This document shows positions 7,310-15,460 of a stretch of 64,000 nucleotides of DNA, in pieces. The notes beneath the pieces were generated by a model. That model was not told the DNA's origin, did not search any database, and was given only the letters and a program-made list of their open reading frames with translations. Origin of the DNA: Pseudomonas putida. GTDB lineage: Bacteria > Pseudomonadota > Gammaproteobacteria > Pseudomonadales > Pseudomonadaceae. The position numbers were made by a program, and so were the translations under genes. The stretch spans positions 186,001 through 250,000 of the forward strand of contig NZ_JANHLD010000004.1 of the NCBI RefSeq assembly GCF_028682455.1. Reading direction: 5' to 3'. Position 1 is the first letter of the stretch. Every line of letters begins with the position of its first letter.

Positions 7310-10156
7310 ATGGATAAGACCTACCAGCCGCACGCCATTGAAACTTCCTGGTACAACACCTGGGAGTCCGAGAATTATTTCGCCCCGCAAGGCGCGGGCG
7401 ATTCCTACACCATCATGATCCCGCCGCCGAACGTCACCGGCAGCCTGCACATGGGTCACGGCTTCAACAACGCGATCATGGACGCCCTGATCCGTTTCCG
7501 CCGCATGCAGGGTCGCAACACCCTGTGGCAGCCAGGTACCGACCACGCCGGTATCGCCACCCAGATGCTGGTGGAGCGTCAACTCGAAGCCAAGGGCCAG
7601 AACCGCCACGACCTGGGCCGCGAAAAATTCCTGGAAAAGGTCTGGGAATGGAAGGATCAGTCCGGTGGCAACATCAGCCGCCAGATCCGCCGCCTGGGCT
7701 CGTCGGTCGACTGGAGCCGCGAGCGCTTCACCATGGACGACGGCCTGTCCGAAGCGGTCAAGGAAGCCTTCGTGCGCCTGCATGAAGACGGCCTGATCTA
7801 CCGTGGCAAGCGCCTGGTCAACTGGGATACCAAGCTGCACACGGCGATCTCCGATCTCGAAGTGGAAAACCACGACGAAAAAGGCCACCTGTGGAACCTG
7901 CGCTATCCGCTGGCTGACGGCGCCAAGACCGCCGACGGCAAGGACTACTTGATCGTCGCCACCACCCGCCCGGAAACCATGCTCGGTGACGCCGCCGTGG
8001 CCGTGAACCCCGAAGACGAGCGCTACAAGGCGCTGATCGGCAAGTTCGTCGAGCTACCGCTGGTTGGCCGTCGTATCCCGATCATCGGCGACGACTACTG
8101 CGACCCCGAGTTCGGCACCGGCTGCGTGAAGATCACCCCGGCCCACGACTTCAACGACTATGAAGTCGGCAAGCGCCACAATCTGCCGCTGCTGAACATC
8201 TTCGACAAGAACGCCTTCGTGCTACCTGCCGCCCAGGTGTTCAACCTCGACGGCAGCGTCAACGAGAGCGTCGACGCCACCCTGCCCGCCCAGTACGCCG
8301 GCCTGGACCGTTTTGTCGCGCGCAAGCAGATCGTGGCCGACTTCGACGCCGCAGGCCTGCTGGTCAGCGTCGACGACCACGCCCTCAAAGTACCGAAGGG
8401 CGACCGCTCCGGCACCGTCATCGAGCCGTGGCTCACCGACCAGTGGTACGTGTCGACCAAGCCGCTGGCCGAGCCTGCCATCGCTGCCGTTGAAGACGGT
8501 CGTATCCAGTTCGTGCCCAAGCAGTACGAGAACATGTACTTCTCCTGGATGCGCGATATCCAGGACTGGTGCATCAGCCGCCAGCTGTGGTGGGGCCACC
8601 GCATTCCGGCCTGGTACGACGAGTCGGGCAAGGTCTATGTAGGCCGCAGCGAAGAAGAAGTCCGCGCCAAGCACAACATCGGTGCCGACGTGGTCCTGAA
8701 CCAGGACAACGACGTCCTCGACACCTGGTTCAGCTCGGGCCTGTGGACCTTCTCGACCCTGGGCTGGCCGCAGCAGACCGAATTCCTCAAGACCTTCCAT
8801 TCCACCGACGTGCTGGTCACCGGTTTCGACATCATTTTCTTCTGGGTCGCCCGGATGATCATGCTGACCATGCACCTGGTGAAGAACGAGGACGGCACCC
8901 CGCAAGTCCCGTTCAAGACCGTGTACGTTCACGGCCTGGTCCGCGACGGCCAGGGCCAGAAGATGTCCAAGTCCAAGGGCAACGTCCTTGACCCACTGGA
9001 CATCGTCGATGGCATCACCCTGGACGAGCTGCTGGAAAAACGCACCAGCGGCCTGATGCAACCCAAGCTGGCCGAGAAGATCGCCAAGCAGACCAAGGCC
9101 GAGTTCCCCGAAGGCATCGCCAGCTACGGCACCGATGCCCTGCGCTTTACCTTCTGCTCGCTGGCGTCGACCGGTCGCGACATCAAGTTCGACATGGGTC
9201 GCGTCGAGGGCTACCGCAACTTCTGCAACAAGATCTGGAACGCCGCACGCTACGTGCTGGACAAAGGCGAAGACTGCGGCCAGAACGGCGAAGCCTACGA
9301 GCTGTCGCTGGCCGATCGCTGGATCATCTCCCAGTTGCAGCGCACCGAAGCCGAAGTGACCCGCCAGCTGGAGCAGTTCCGCTTCGACCTGGCCGCCCAG
9401 GCCCTCTACGAGTTCATCTGGAACCAGTACTGCGACTGGTACCTGGAGCTGTCCAAGCCGGTACTGTGGGACGAAAACGCCCCGGTCGAACGCGCCCGCG
9501 GCACCCGTCGCACCCTGGTGCGCGTGCTCGAAGTGGCCCTGCGCCTGGCGCATCCGTTCATGCCGTTCATCACCGAGGAAATCTGGCAGCGCCTGGCGCC
9601 GCTGGCTGGTGCCGAAGGCAAGACCATCATGCTGCAGCCCTGGCCGGTGGCCAATGAAAGCCGTATCGATGCCGCTGCCGAAGGCGATATCGAATGGCTC
9701 AAGGAGCTGATGCTCGGCGTGCGCAACATCCGCGGCGAGATGAACATCGGTCCGGGCAAGCCACTGCAACTGTTCCTCAAGAACGCCAGTGCCGAAGACC
9801 AGCGTCGCCTGCAGGAAAACGAAGCGCTGCTCAAGAAGCTGGCGAAGATCGAATCCTTCACCGTGCTGGGCGAGCAGGACGAAGCACCGCTGAGCGCCAC
9901 CGCACTGGTTGGCGATCTGCAAGTGCTGGTGCCGATGGCCGGCCTGATCGACAAGGACGCAGAACTTGCGCGCCTGAACAAGGAAATCCAGCGCCTGCAA
10001 GGCGAAGTCCAGCGTGTGGGCGGCAAGCTGTCCAATGCCGCGTTCGTCGACAAGGCTCCGCCTGCGGTAATCGACAAGGAGCGCGCCAAGCTGGCTGAAG
10101 CCGAACAGGCTTTGGCCAACTTCACCGAGCAGCATGCGCGGATCGCTGCGCTGTAA
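7310..10156 (+). CDS. valS: Valyl-tRNA synthetase
   Basis: The 948-residue class I synthetase charges tRNA-Val. The HIGH motif appears as PPPNVTGSLHMGH near residues 39-51 and the KMSKS loop as GQKMSKSKGNVLDP near residue 551. An editing domain lies between them (TTRPETMLGD near residue 222), and a C-terminal coiled coil starts near residue 880 (KDAELARLNKEIQRL). I place the start at MDKTYQPHAIETSW, the family start; the frame continues upstream through the palindromic repeat. The position after holC is conserved. Confidence 0.97.
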   Translation: MDKTYQPHAIETSWYNTWESENYFAPQGAGDSYTIMIPPPNVTGSLHMGHGFNNAIMDALIRFRRMQGRNTLWQPGTDHAGIATQMLVERQLEAKGQNRHDLGREKFLEKVWEWKDQSGGNISRQIRRLGSSVDWSRERFTMDDGLSEAVKEAFVRLHEDGLIYRGKRLVNWDTKLHTAISDLEVENHDEKGHLWNLRYPLADGAKTADGKDYLIVATTRPETMLGDAAVAVNPEDERYKALIGKFVELPLVGRRIPIIGDDYCDPEFGTGCVKITPAHDFNDYEVGKRHNLPLLNIFDKNAFVLPAAQVFNLDGSVNESVDATLPAQYAGLDRFVARKQIVADFDAAGLLVSVDDHALKVPKGDRSGTVIEPWLTDQWYVSTKPLAEPAIAAVEDGRIQFVPKQYENMYFSWMRDIQDWCISRQLWWGHRIPAWYDESGKVYVGRSEEEVRAKHNIGADVVLNQDNDVLDTWFSSGLWTFSTLGWPQQTEFLKTFHSTDVLVTGFDIIFFWVARMIMLTMHLVKNEDGTPQVPFKTVYVHGLVRDGQGQKMSKSKGNVLDPLDIVDGITLDELLEKRTSGLMQPKLAEKIAKQTKAEFPEGIASYGTDALRFTFCSLASTGRDIKFDMGRVEGYRNFCNKIWNAARYVLDKGEDCGQNGEAYELSLADRWIISQLQRTEAEVTRQLEQFRFDLAAQALYEFIWNQYCDWYLELSKPVLWDENAPVERARGTRRTLVRVLEVALRLAHPFMPFITEEIWQRLAPLAGAEGKTIMLQPWPVANESRIDAAAEGDIEWLKELMLGVRNIRGEMNIGPGKPLQLFLKNASAEDQRRLQENEALLKKLAKIESFTVLGEQDEAPLSATALVGDLQVLVPMAGLIDKDAELARLNKEIQRLQGEVQRVGGKLSNAAFVDKAPPAVIDKERAKLAEAEQALANFTEQHARIAAL

Positions 10157-10178
10157 CGATTGCTGACTTCAGTGATGT

Positions 10179-10238
10179 CATCGCGGGTCAAGCCCGCTCC
10201 AACAGGTAACCCTGCTGGAGCGGGCTTGACCCGCGATG
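10179..10238. repeat. REP-like palindrome downstream of valS
   Basis: Perfect 23-base inverted arms (10179-10201 and 10216-10238) with a 14-base loop carry the core CGGGTCAAGCCCGCTCC. This is the type of extragenic palindrome common in P. putida-group genomes. It lies between valS and rlmF. Confidence 0.85.
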
Positions 10239-10257
10239 CTTTCCACCGGACACCAAG

Positions 10258-11220
10258 ATGACCACACCCAACAAACCGACCCTGCATCCGCGCAACCGCC
10301 ACCAGGGCCGCTACAACTTCCCCGAGCTGATCAAGAGCAGCCCCGAACTGGGCCAGTTCATGATCACCAACCCCCACGGCAAGCCCAGCATCGACTTCGC
10401 CAACCCCGAGGCAGTACGGGTGTTCAACCGTGCCTTGCTCAAGGCCCAGTACGGTATCCAGCACTGGGACATTCCGGCCGATTACCTGTGCCCGCCCATT
10501 CCCGGTCGCGCCGACTACATCCATGTGCTGGCCGACCTGCTCGCCGACGAGAACCAGGGAGAGATTCCCCGGGGCGCCCAGGTACGCGCACTGGACGTTG
10601 GCGTGGGCGCCAATTGCATCTACCCGCTGCTGGGCCATAGTGACTACCGCTGGCGCTTTCTGGGATCGGACATCGACCCCACTGCCCTGGCCGCCGCCAA
10701 GGCCATCGTCCAGGCCAACGGCCTGGACAAAGCCATCGGCCTGCGCCAGCAAGGCAACCGCAAGCACATCCTGCTAGGCCTGCTCAAAAACGACGAGCGC
10801 TACGACCTGACCTTGTGCAACCCACCCTTCCACGCCTCCCGCGAGGAAGCCACCCGCGGCAGCCAGCGCAAGTGGCGCGCCCTCGGCAAGGCCGACCCCA
10901 AGCGCAAGCTGCCGGTACTGAACTTTGGCGGCCAGAACAACGAGCTGTGGTACGAAGGTGGCGAGATCCGCTTTGTCAGCCAGTTGGTGACCGAAAGCGC
11001 CACCCTGGGCCAGCAGGTACTGTGGTTCACCTCGCTGGTGTCCAAGGCTTCCAACCTGCCCGGCATCCAGGCCGCGCTGAAAAAGGCCGGTGCGCAGGCG
11101 GTACGGGTCGTCGAGATGGGCCAGGGGCAGAAGCAGAGCCGCATGGTCGCCTGGACCTTCCAGGATGAGGCCTCCCGCCAGGCGTGGCGCCAAAGCCGCT
11201 GGCTTTCCCGCCAGGCATAA
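10258..11220 (+). CDS. rlmF: 23S rRNA (adenine-1618 N6)-methyltransferase
   Basis: The 320-residue SAM-dependent enzyme methylates A1618 of 23S rRNA. The family start LHPRNRHQGRYNF is at residues 8-20, the SAM-binding motif ALDVGVGANCIYPLLG is near residue 118, and the N6-methyltransferase catalytic motif NPPFHAS is near residue 187. Length matches E. coli RlmF. The gene follows a REP element, so it may have its own promoter, although none stands out. Confidence 0.93.
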   Translation: MTTPNKPTLHPRNRHQGRYNFPELIKSSPELGQFMITNPHGKPSIDFANPEAVRVFNRALLKAQYGIQHWDIPADYLCPPIPGRADYIHVLADLLADENQGEIPRGAQVRALDVGVGANCIYPLLGHSDYRWRFLGSDIDPTALAAAKAIVQANGLDKAIGLRQQGNRKHILLGLLKNDERYDLTLCNPPFHASREEATRGSQRKWRALGKADPKRKLPVLNFGGQNNELWYEGGEIRFVSQLVTESATLGQQVLWFTSLVSKASNLPGIQAALKKAGAQAVRVVEMGQGQKQSRMVAWTFQDEASRQAWRQSRWLSRQA

Positions 11221-11357
11221 AAATCTAAGGCCACCCCATTTTTTGCAATACTGGTTAACGGATGAAGTGGTTGGCTTGCTTGAATCTATCCGGCGTCCAA
11301 TTGGGGGCTTGCCCCGCGCCACGATGAGAGTCGCGCCTGGCGATCCTTGAAAACCGC

Positions 11358-11379
11358 TCGGCTTCGAGAGCCGATTTTT
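11358..11379 (+). terminator. Predicted terminator downstream of rlmF
   Basis: TCGGCT (11358-11363) pairs with AGCCGA (11369-11374), loop TCGAG, then five Ts. It is about 140 bases after the rlmF stop. Confidence 0.5.
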
Positions 11380-11396
11380 ATGTCAGGATCCTCGCC

Positions 11397-11430
11397 AGGC
11401 CGAGAGCTACTTGCGAAACAGCTCTCGGCC
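11397..11430. repeat. Perfect 11-bp inverted repeat inside the IS remnant
   Basis: GGCCGAGAGCT (11397-11407) pairs with AGCTCTCGGCC (11420-11430). It spans the stop codon of the remnant frame, so the truncation point coincides with a palindrome. Confidence 0.7.
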
Positions 11431-11502
11431 GGGCTTATCCTGGCCGTGCAGATGAAAGGTGTGTTTGCCGAGATCGATACCGACCAGTGCCAAATCGCTC
11501 AT
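11407..11502 (-). pseudogene. Transposase remnant, IS110 family, N-terminal 31 codons
   Basis: Read on the minus strand from an ATG at 11502, the frame begins MSDLALVGIDLGKHTFHLHG and runs 31 codons to a TAG at 11407. This resembles the N-terminus of IS110/IS1111 transposases, where the first catalytic Asp lies in a VGID(V/L)xK motif. Everything after the RuvC-like first strand is missing, so it cannot be active. A typical transposase of this family is over 300 residues. The fragment is bounded by perfect inverted repeats on both sides. Confidence 0.7.
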
Positions 11503-11524
11503 GGTGATGGTCTCCAGAAATAAA

Positions 11525-11557
11525 ACACCCTGCGAAAGCGTAGCCCTCGCAGGGTGT
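11525..11557. repeat. Perfect 11-bp inverted repeat upstream of the IS remnant
   Basis: ACACCCTGCGA (11525-11535) pairs with TCGCAGGGTGT (11547-11557). It lies just upstream of the remnant start codon on the minus strand and may be part of the old element's end or a terminator shielding it. Confidence 0.6.
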
Positions 11558-11575
11558 CGGGGTGACCATTTCATT

Positions 11576-11608
11576 AACCGCGGCCGGGCAAACCGGACGC
11601 GGTTTTTT
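11576..11608 (+). terminator. Hairpin with T run at the 3' end of hupN
   Basis: AACCGCG (11576-11582) pairs with CGCGGTT (11598-11604), with inner CCGG/CCGG, and is followed by Ts on the plus strand. The T run suits plus-strand transcripts; on the hupN strand the hairpin is preceded by seven As but followed by few Ts, so its role for hupN is uncertain. Confidence 0.5.
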
Positions 11609-11623
11609 TCAAGCTGTTTACAA

Positions 11624-11905
11624 TTACTTGTTTACAGCGTCGGTCAGCACTTTGGCTGGCACGAACTTGACGACTTTCTTGGCAGCGATTTCGATGGCAG
11701 CGCCAGTCGAAGGGTTGCGGCCGGTACGGGCAGGACGCTCGGTGATTTTCAGTTTGCCAATGCCTGGCAGAGTGATTTCGCTGCCATTTTCCAGTTGATC
11801 AGCAACGATCTGACCCAGTTGCTCCAGAGCGTTACGCGCGGTGGTTTTCGGCGCGTCGATAGCTTCGGCGATGTCGGCGATCAGTTGGTCTTTGGTCAAT
11901 GCCAT
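11624..11905 (-). CDS. hupN: HU-family nucleoid DNA-binding protein
   Basis: The 93-residue protein is a complete HU/IHF-fold subunit: MALTKDQLIADIAEAI start, GIGKLKITERPARTGRNPSTG arm (residues about 48-68, cited in part) with the intercalating Asn-Pro at the tip, and a C-terminal helix. HU proteins bend and compact DNA with little sequence preference. AAGGAA precedes the ATG. The symbol hupN follows the P. putida name for the HU gene located next to ndpA; this paralogue assignment is from remembered synteny. Confidence 0.93.
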   Translation of the reverse strand: MALTKDQLIADIAEAIDAPKTTARNALEQLGQIVADQLENGSEITLPGIGKLKITERPARTGRNPSTGAAIEIAAKKVVKFVPAKVLTDAVNK

Positions 11906-12313
11906 GGTGGTGTTCCTTCCCTATCAAATTCAGTGAGTATGCAGAGTGCTACGTCGGTCATCGAGCCAGACCTGCGGGGGAGCCGGCGGTCCGGTGTTAC
12001 AGCCACGTCAATCGCGTATGTAGATACGCAAAACGGCGTTTGGTTCGACGTGACGCGAGCGGTCTGCCAGCAATGCGCCACACACGGGGCGCAAGACCGG
12101 GCAAAACTACCACAGGAATAGATAAATATCCGCCTTTGGCAGGGCAAATGTGCTGGTTTTTCGGGGGTTTGCGCGAAAAAACGCAAAAAATTGAACAAAA
12201 AACGAACAACCGCCATTTCTGCCAACAACTGGCCGCTGAATCACCCTTGGGCTGAGGTACACTTGGCGACTTTGCAACGCGGCCAGCACCGCCCATTTTC
12301 AACCGAGAATCCC
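11906..12313. promoter_or_regulatory. Divergent regulatory region between hupN and ndpA
   Basis: This 408-base gap separates two nucleoid-protein genes read outward. Bases 12160-12215 hold several A tracts (AAAAAACGCAAAAAATTG and similar) that would be expected to bend DNA. A hexamer CATACT at about 50 bases before the hupN ATG is a weak minus-strand -10 candidate. No convincing small gene was found; the frames seen are antisense to each other and lack family resemblance. Confidence 0.4.
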
Positions 12314-13321
12314 ATGCCGATCCGTCATTGCATCGTCCACCTGATCGACAAGAAGCCCGATGGCAGCCCCGCTGTGCTGCACGCACGCGACTCGGAACTG
12401 GCCGAGTCCAGTGCCATCGAAAACCTCCTGGCCGATCTCAACGACAGCTACAACGCCAAGCAAGGCAAAGCCTGGGGCTTCTTCCACGCAGAGTCGGGCG
12501 CTCACCCGTTCAGCGGCTGGCTCAAGGAGTACCTGGACGCAGGCAGCACCTTTACCGCCTTCAGCCGGGTCGCCGTCGAGCACCTGCAAAAACTGATGGA
12601 AGAATCCAACCTGTCAGTCGGCGGCCATGTCCTGTTCGCCCACTATCAGCAAGGCATGACCGAGTACCTGGCCATCGCCCTGCTGCACCACAGCGAAGGG
12701 GTGGCAGTAAACGCCGAGCTGGACGTCACGCCATCCCGTCATCTGGACCTGGGCCAATTGCACCTGGCAGCGCGAATCAACCTGTCCGAATGGCAGAACA
12801 ACAAGGCCTCCAAGCAGTACATCTCGTTCATCAAGGGCAAGAACGGCAAGAAGGTCTCGGAGTACTTCCGTGACTTCATCGGCTGCCAGGAAGGCGTCGA
12901 CGGCCCGGGCGAAACCCGCACGCTGCTCAAGGCCTTCAGTGACTTCGTCGAAAGCGAAGACCTGCCCGAAGAAGCCGCCCGCGAGAAAACCCAGACCCTG
13001 GTCGATTACGCCACCAGCCAGACCAAGGCCGGTGAGCCGGTGACCCTTGAAGAGCTCTCGGGGCTGATCGATGAAGACCGCCCACGGGCCTTCTACGAGC
13101 ATATCCGCAACAAGGACTACGGCCTGTCGCCGGAAATCCCGGCCGACAAACGCACCCTCAATCAGTTCCGCCGTTTCACCGGGCGTGCCGAGGGGCTGTC
13201 GATCAGCTTCGAAGCGCACCTGTTGGGCTCCAAGATCGAATACGACGAAGAGGCCGGGACGCTGATCATCAAGGGCTTGCCGACGCAGCTGACCGATCAG
13301 CTCAAGCGTCGCAAGGACTGA
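12314..13321 (+). CDS. ndpA: Nucleoid-associated protein NdpA (YejK)
   Basis: The 335-residue protein equals E. coli YejK in length and begins MPIRHCIVHLIDKKPDG. The family is associated with the nucleoid, but its molecular role is poorly defined. Recognisable segments are the HFAYY-type stretch read here as GHVLFAHYQQ (residues about 108-117), the FIKGKNGKKVSEYFRDFIGC motif (about 175-194) and a C-terminal immunity-like beta region. The frame opens earlier at 12191, but the family start is at this ATG. Its 3' end overlaps the convergent GIY-YIG gene by 20 bases. Confidence 0.93.
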   Translation: MPIRHCIVHLIDKKPDGSPAVLHARDSELAESSAIENLLADLNDSYNAKQGKAWGFFHAESGAHPFSGWLKEYLDAGSTFTAFSRVAVEHLQKLMEESNLSVGGHVLFAHYQQGMTEYLAIALLHHSEGVAVNAELDVTPSRHLDLGQLHLAARINLSEWQNNKASKQYISFIKGKNGKKVSEYFRDFIGCQEGVDGPGETRTLLKAFSDFVESEDLPEEAAREKTQTLVDYATSQTKAGEPVTLEELSGLIDEDRPRAFYEHIRNKDYGLSPEIPADKRTLNQFRRFTGRAEGLSISFEAHLLGSKIEYDEEAGTLIIKGLPTQLTDQLKRRKD

Positions 13322-13601
13322 TCGCCACATAGGAGGCCACCAGGGCCTCCTTGGCGCCTTTGCGCAACCTCTTCACCAACCGTTCCTGGCGCAAGGCCTC
13401 GGCCTTGCTCGGCCATGCCTCGATGTACACCAGCGCCACGGCCGGGCTGGTACTGAAATAGCGCGCACCCTGCCCCTTTTGATGGGCGATGAAACGTCGC
13501 TGCGGATCATCGCTGATACCACAGTAAAGCGAGCCATTGGCGGCCCGGACCAGATAGAGGTACCAGGGTTTGGCAGGTGTGTCGGCAGAGGCTGGGGTCA
13601 C
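13302..13601 (-). CDS. GIY-YIG domain protein, UPF0213 type
   Basis: The 99-residue protein is a single GIY-YIG nuclease-like domain: WYLYLVRAANGSLYCGISDD (residues 13-32) holds the degenerate GIY...YIG pair (YLYLV and YCGIS), an Arg follows at QRRF, and the catalytic-type Glu is in LRQERLVKRL near residue 72. Stand-alone proteins of this type (YhbQ-like) have been suggested to nick DNA, but their role is unclear. The start is a GTG; no strong ribosome site is visible. It is tail-to-tail with ndpA and shares its last 20 bases. Confidence 0.85.
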   Translation of the reverse strand: MTPASADTPAKPWYLYLVRAANGSLYCGISDDPQRRFIAHQKGQGARYFSTSPAVALVYIEAWPSKAEALRQERLVKRLRKGAKEALVASYVAISPCDA

Positions 13602-13639
13602 GGTGCTGGCTATTGAACGAAAGCCGACAGCTTACCCGT

Positions 13640-14110
13640 TCAGCGGCCGGCCTGGAACGCGCGCAAACCTTTCAATGCCTGCTGGCGGACCTTGCCGTGC
13701 ACCAGCGGCGTCCAGCCCAGCAACAGCCCTTTGAAGCCCAGTGCCTGTCGCGACCAGCGCCACAGGTCAAAGCTGTCATGGTGTTCGCAGATCTTGCCTT
13801 GGCGAAACACAAAGCGCGCCTGGATGTCATTGACCACCACGCGATCGGTCTGGCTGAACAGGTAGGTGGCCACCCAATGGGCGCTACCGGTTCGCTCGTC
13901 GGCCTGCACCCTGTCGAAAGTCAGGGAGAAGTCCTGGGCACGCTGGGTCAGCATGCGCCACATGTCGCCGGCATCCTTGCCACGCAAGGTGCCGAAGGCC
14001 GGATCACTGAAGACGATGTCGTCACTGTAGCAAGCCACCATGGCCTCCGCGTCGAGGCGCTGGAAGGCCTGGTAGAAACGGGTGATCAGGGCGCTGTTGG
14101 CGTCGCTCAT
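13640..14110 (-). CDS. NTF2-like (SnoaL) superfamily protein
   Basis: The 156-residue protein shows the NTF2-like cone fold pattern: N-terminal helix NSALITRFYQAFQRLDAEAM (residues about 5-24), ACYSDDIVFSDPAFG with acidic residues around 26-40, and a C-terminal sheet with GKICEHHDSFDLWRW near residues 118-132. Members range from isomerases to binding proteins, so no substrate can be named. It lies 38 bases downstream of the GIY-YIG start and 51 bases after the MFS gene on the same strand. Confidence 0.8.
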   Translation of the reverse strand: MSDANSALITRFYQAFQRLDAEAMVACYSDDIVFSDPAFGTLRGKDAGDMWRMLTQRAQDFSLTFDRVQADERTGSAHWVATYLFSQTDRVVVNDIQARFVFRQGKICEHHDSFDLWRWSRQALGFKGLLLGWTPLVHGKVRQQALKGLRAFQAGR

Positions 14111-14161
14111 GAGGCGGGTCCATTACCGAGGGAACAGACCCGAACAATAGCACCTTGCCGG

Positions 14162-15445
14162 TCAGACGCGCTCGCTGACCACCTGCACGTGCAGGCTGCG
14201 CCCGGCCTTCAGGCCGAAAGCAATGGCACCGATCCCAACCACGGCGAAAATCCAGCCGATGGCGTTCCAGCCGCCGGTCAGGTCATGAACCAGGCCGACC
14301 GCGAAAGGCCCCATCGAAGCCAGGGTATAACCCACTCCCTGGGCCATGCTCGACAGGTTGGCGGCGACATGGGCGTCCTTGGAGCGCAGCACGATCAAGG
14401 TCAAGGCCAGGGCGAAGCTGCCGCCCTGGCCCAGCCCAAGTACGATTGCCCAGCCCCACAGGCCCTCGAGCGGCGCATACAGGCAACCAAACAGACCCGC
14501 CAGTACCATCACCATGACGCCGACGATGGCGATGCGCTGATCCTTGCCACGGGTTGCCAGCCAGGGTGCGGCCAGCGAGCTGATCAACTGCACGATGACA
14601 GAGCCGGACAACACCAGGCCCGCCTGGGTCGGGGTCAAGCCTCGGCCGATCAGGATCGACGGCAACCAGCCGAAGACGATGTAGGCCAGCGACGACTGCA
14701 GCCCCATGTACAGCGTCACTTGCCAGGCCAAAGGGTCGCGCAGCAGGCCACGCACCCGATAGGCCACGTGATGCGCGCCATGACCTTCACGTGCCTGGGG
14801 CAACCAGATCAAGGCGGCCAGAAGCGCCGGAATCAACCAGAAGCCCAATCCAAGGGCCCAGCTGTCACCCAGGTGCTGGCTCAGAGGCACCGTCGCGCCA
14901 GCGGCAAGGGCAGCCCCCAGGCACAAGGCCATGGTGTAGACCCCGGTCAGGGTGCCGGCATGTTTGGGGAAGTCGCGCTTGACGATGCCTGGCAACAATA
15001 CGCCGATCACGCCGATGCTGGCCCCTGCCATGATGCTGCCGACGAACACGCCGGTGCTGCCGAAGGCGCTGCGCACGGCAATGCCGGCAGCCAGGACCAT
15101 GAGAATGCCGAGGATCACCCGTTCGCTGCCAAAGCGACGCGCCAGTATCGGCGCCAAAGGCGCGAACAGCCCCAGGCAAAGCACCGGCAAGGTGGTCAGC
15201 AGGCCGGCCGCCGACGCGGTCAGGCCAAGGCTCTCGGACACCTGGTTAAGCAGCGGCGCCATGCTGGACAGCGCCGGGCGCAGGTTCAGCGCCACCAGCA
15301 CCAGGCCAAGCAGCAACAGCCAGGGCCGCTTGAGCAGCACGGGCTGGCGCTGGACCTGCTCGTCGTCGGCCTCGGCGTCGATCAGCAACTCTTCAAGCTC
15401 CGGCCCCTGGGCCGGCGGGGCATTTCGGGTAGTGTCATGGGCCAT
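14162..15445 (-). CDS. MFS transporter, CynX/NimT family
   Basis: The 427-residue protein has a 40-residue hydrophilic, acidic N-terminal extension, then twelve predicted helices starting near PWLLLLGLVLVALNLRPALS. The NLRPALSS motif at the end of helix 1 is typical of the CynX (cyanate) and NimT (2-nitroimidazole) branch. Substrate is unknown; no cyanase gene is nearby. It starts 15 bases after the stop of the FadR-type regulator, so regulator and transporter are probably one operon, with the regulator controlling the transporter. Confidence 0.85.
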   Translation of the reverse strand: MAHDTTRNAPPAQGPELEELLIDAEADDEQVQRQPVLLKRPWLLLLGLVLVALNLRPALSSMAPLLNQVSESLGLTASAAGLLTTLPVLCLGLFAPLAPILARRFGSERVILGILMVLAAGIAVRSAFGSTGVFVGSIMAGASIGVIGVLLPGIVKRDFPKHAGTLTGVYTMALCLGAALAAGATVPLSQHLGDSWALGLGFWLIPALLAALIWLPQAREGHGAHHVAYRVRGLLRDPLAWQVTLYMGLQSSLAYIVFGWLPSILIGRGLTPTQAGLVLSGSVIVQLISSLAAPWLATRGKDQRIAIVGVMVMVLAGLFGCLYAPLEGLWGWAIVLGLGQGGSFALALTLIVLRSKDAHVAANLSSMAQGVGYTLASMGPFAVGLVHDLTGGWNAIGWIFAVVGIGAIAFGLKAGRSLHVQVVSERV

Positions 15446-15460
15446 GGCAGTCTCGCAAGG

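Larger units (their letters stand above)
11221..11623. other. Intergenic region between convergent rlmF and hupN carrying an IS fossil
   Basis: This 403-base gap holds, left to right, a plus-strand terminator (11358-11379), a dead IS110-type transposase fragment on the minus strand (11407-11502) with two perfect hairpins, and a hairpin with a T run (11576-11608). Bases 11221-11350 show nothing I can assign. Confidence 0.7.

Noticed and set aside
8222..10135. Minus-strand open frame of 637 codons within valS
   Set aside because: Shadow of valS; high GC third positions keep antisense frames open.
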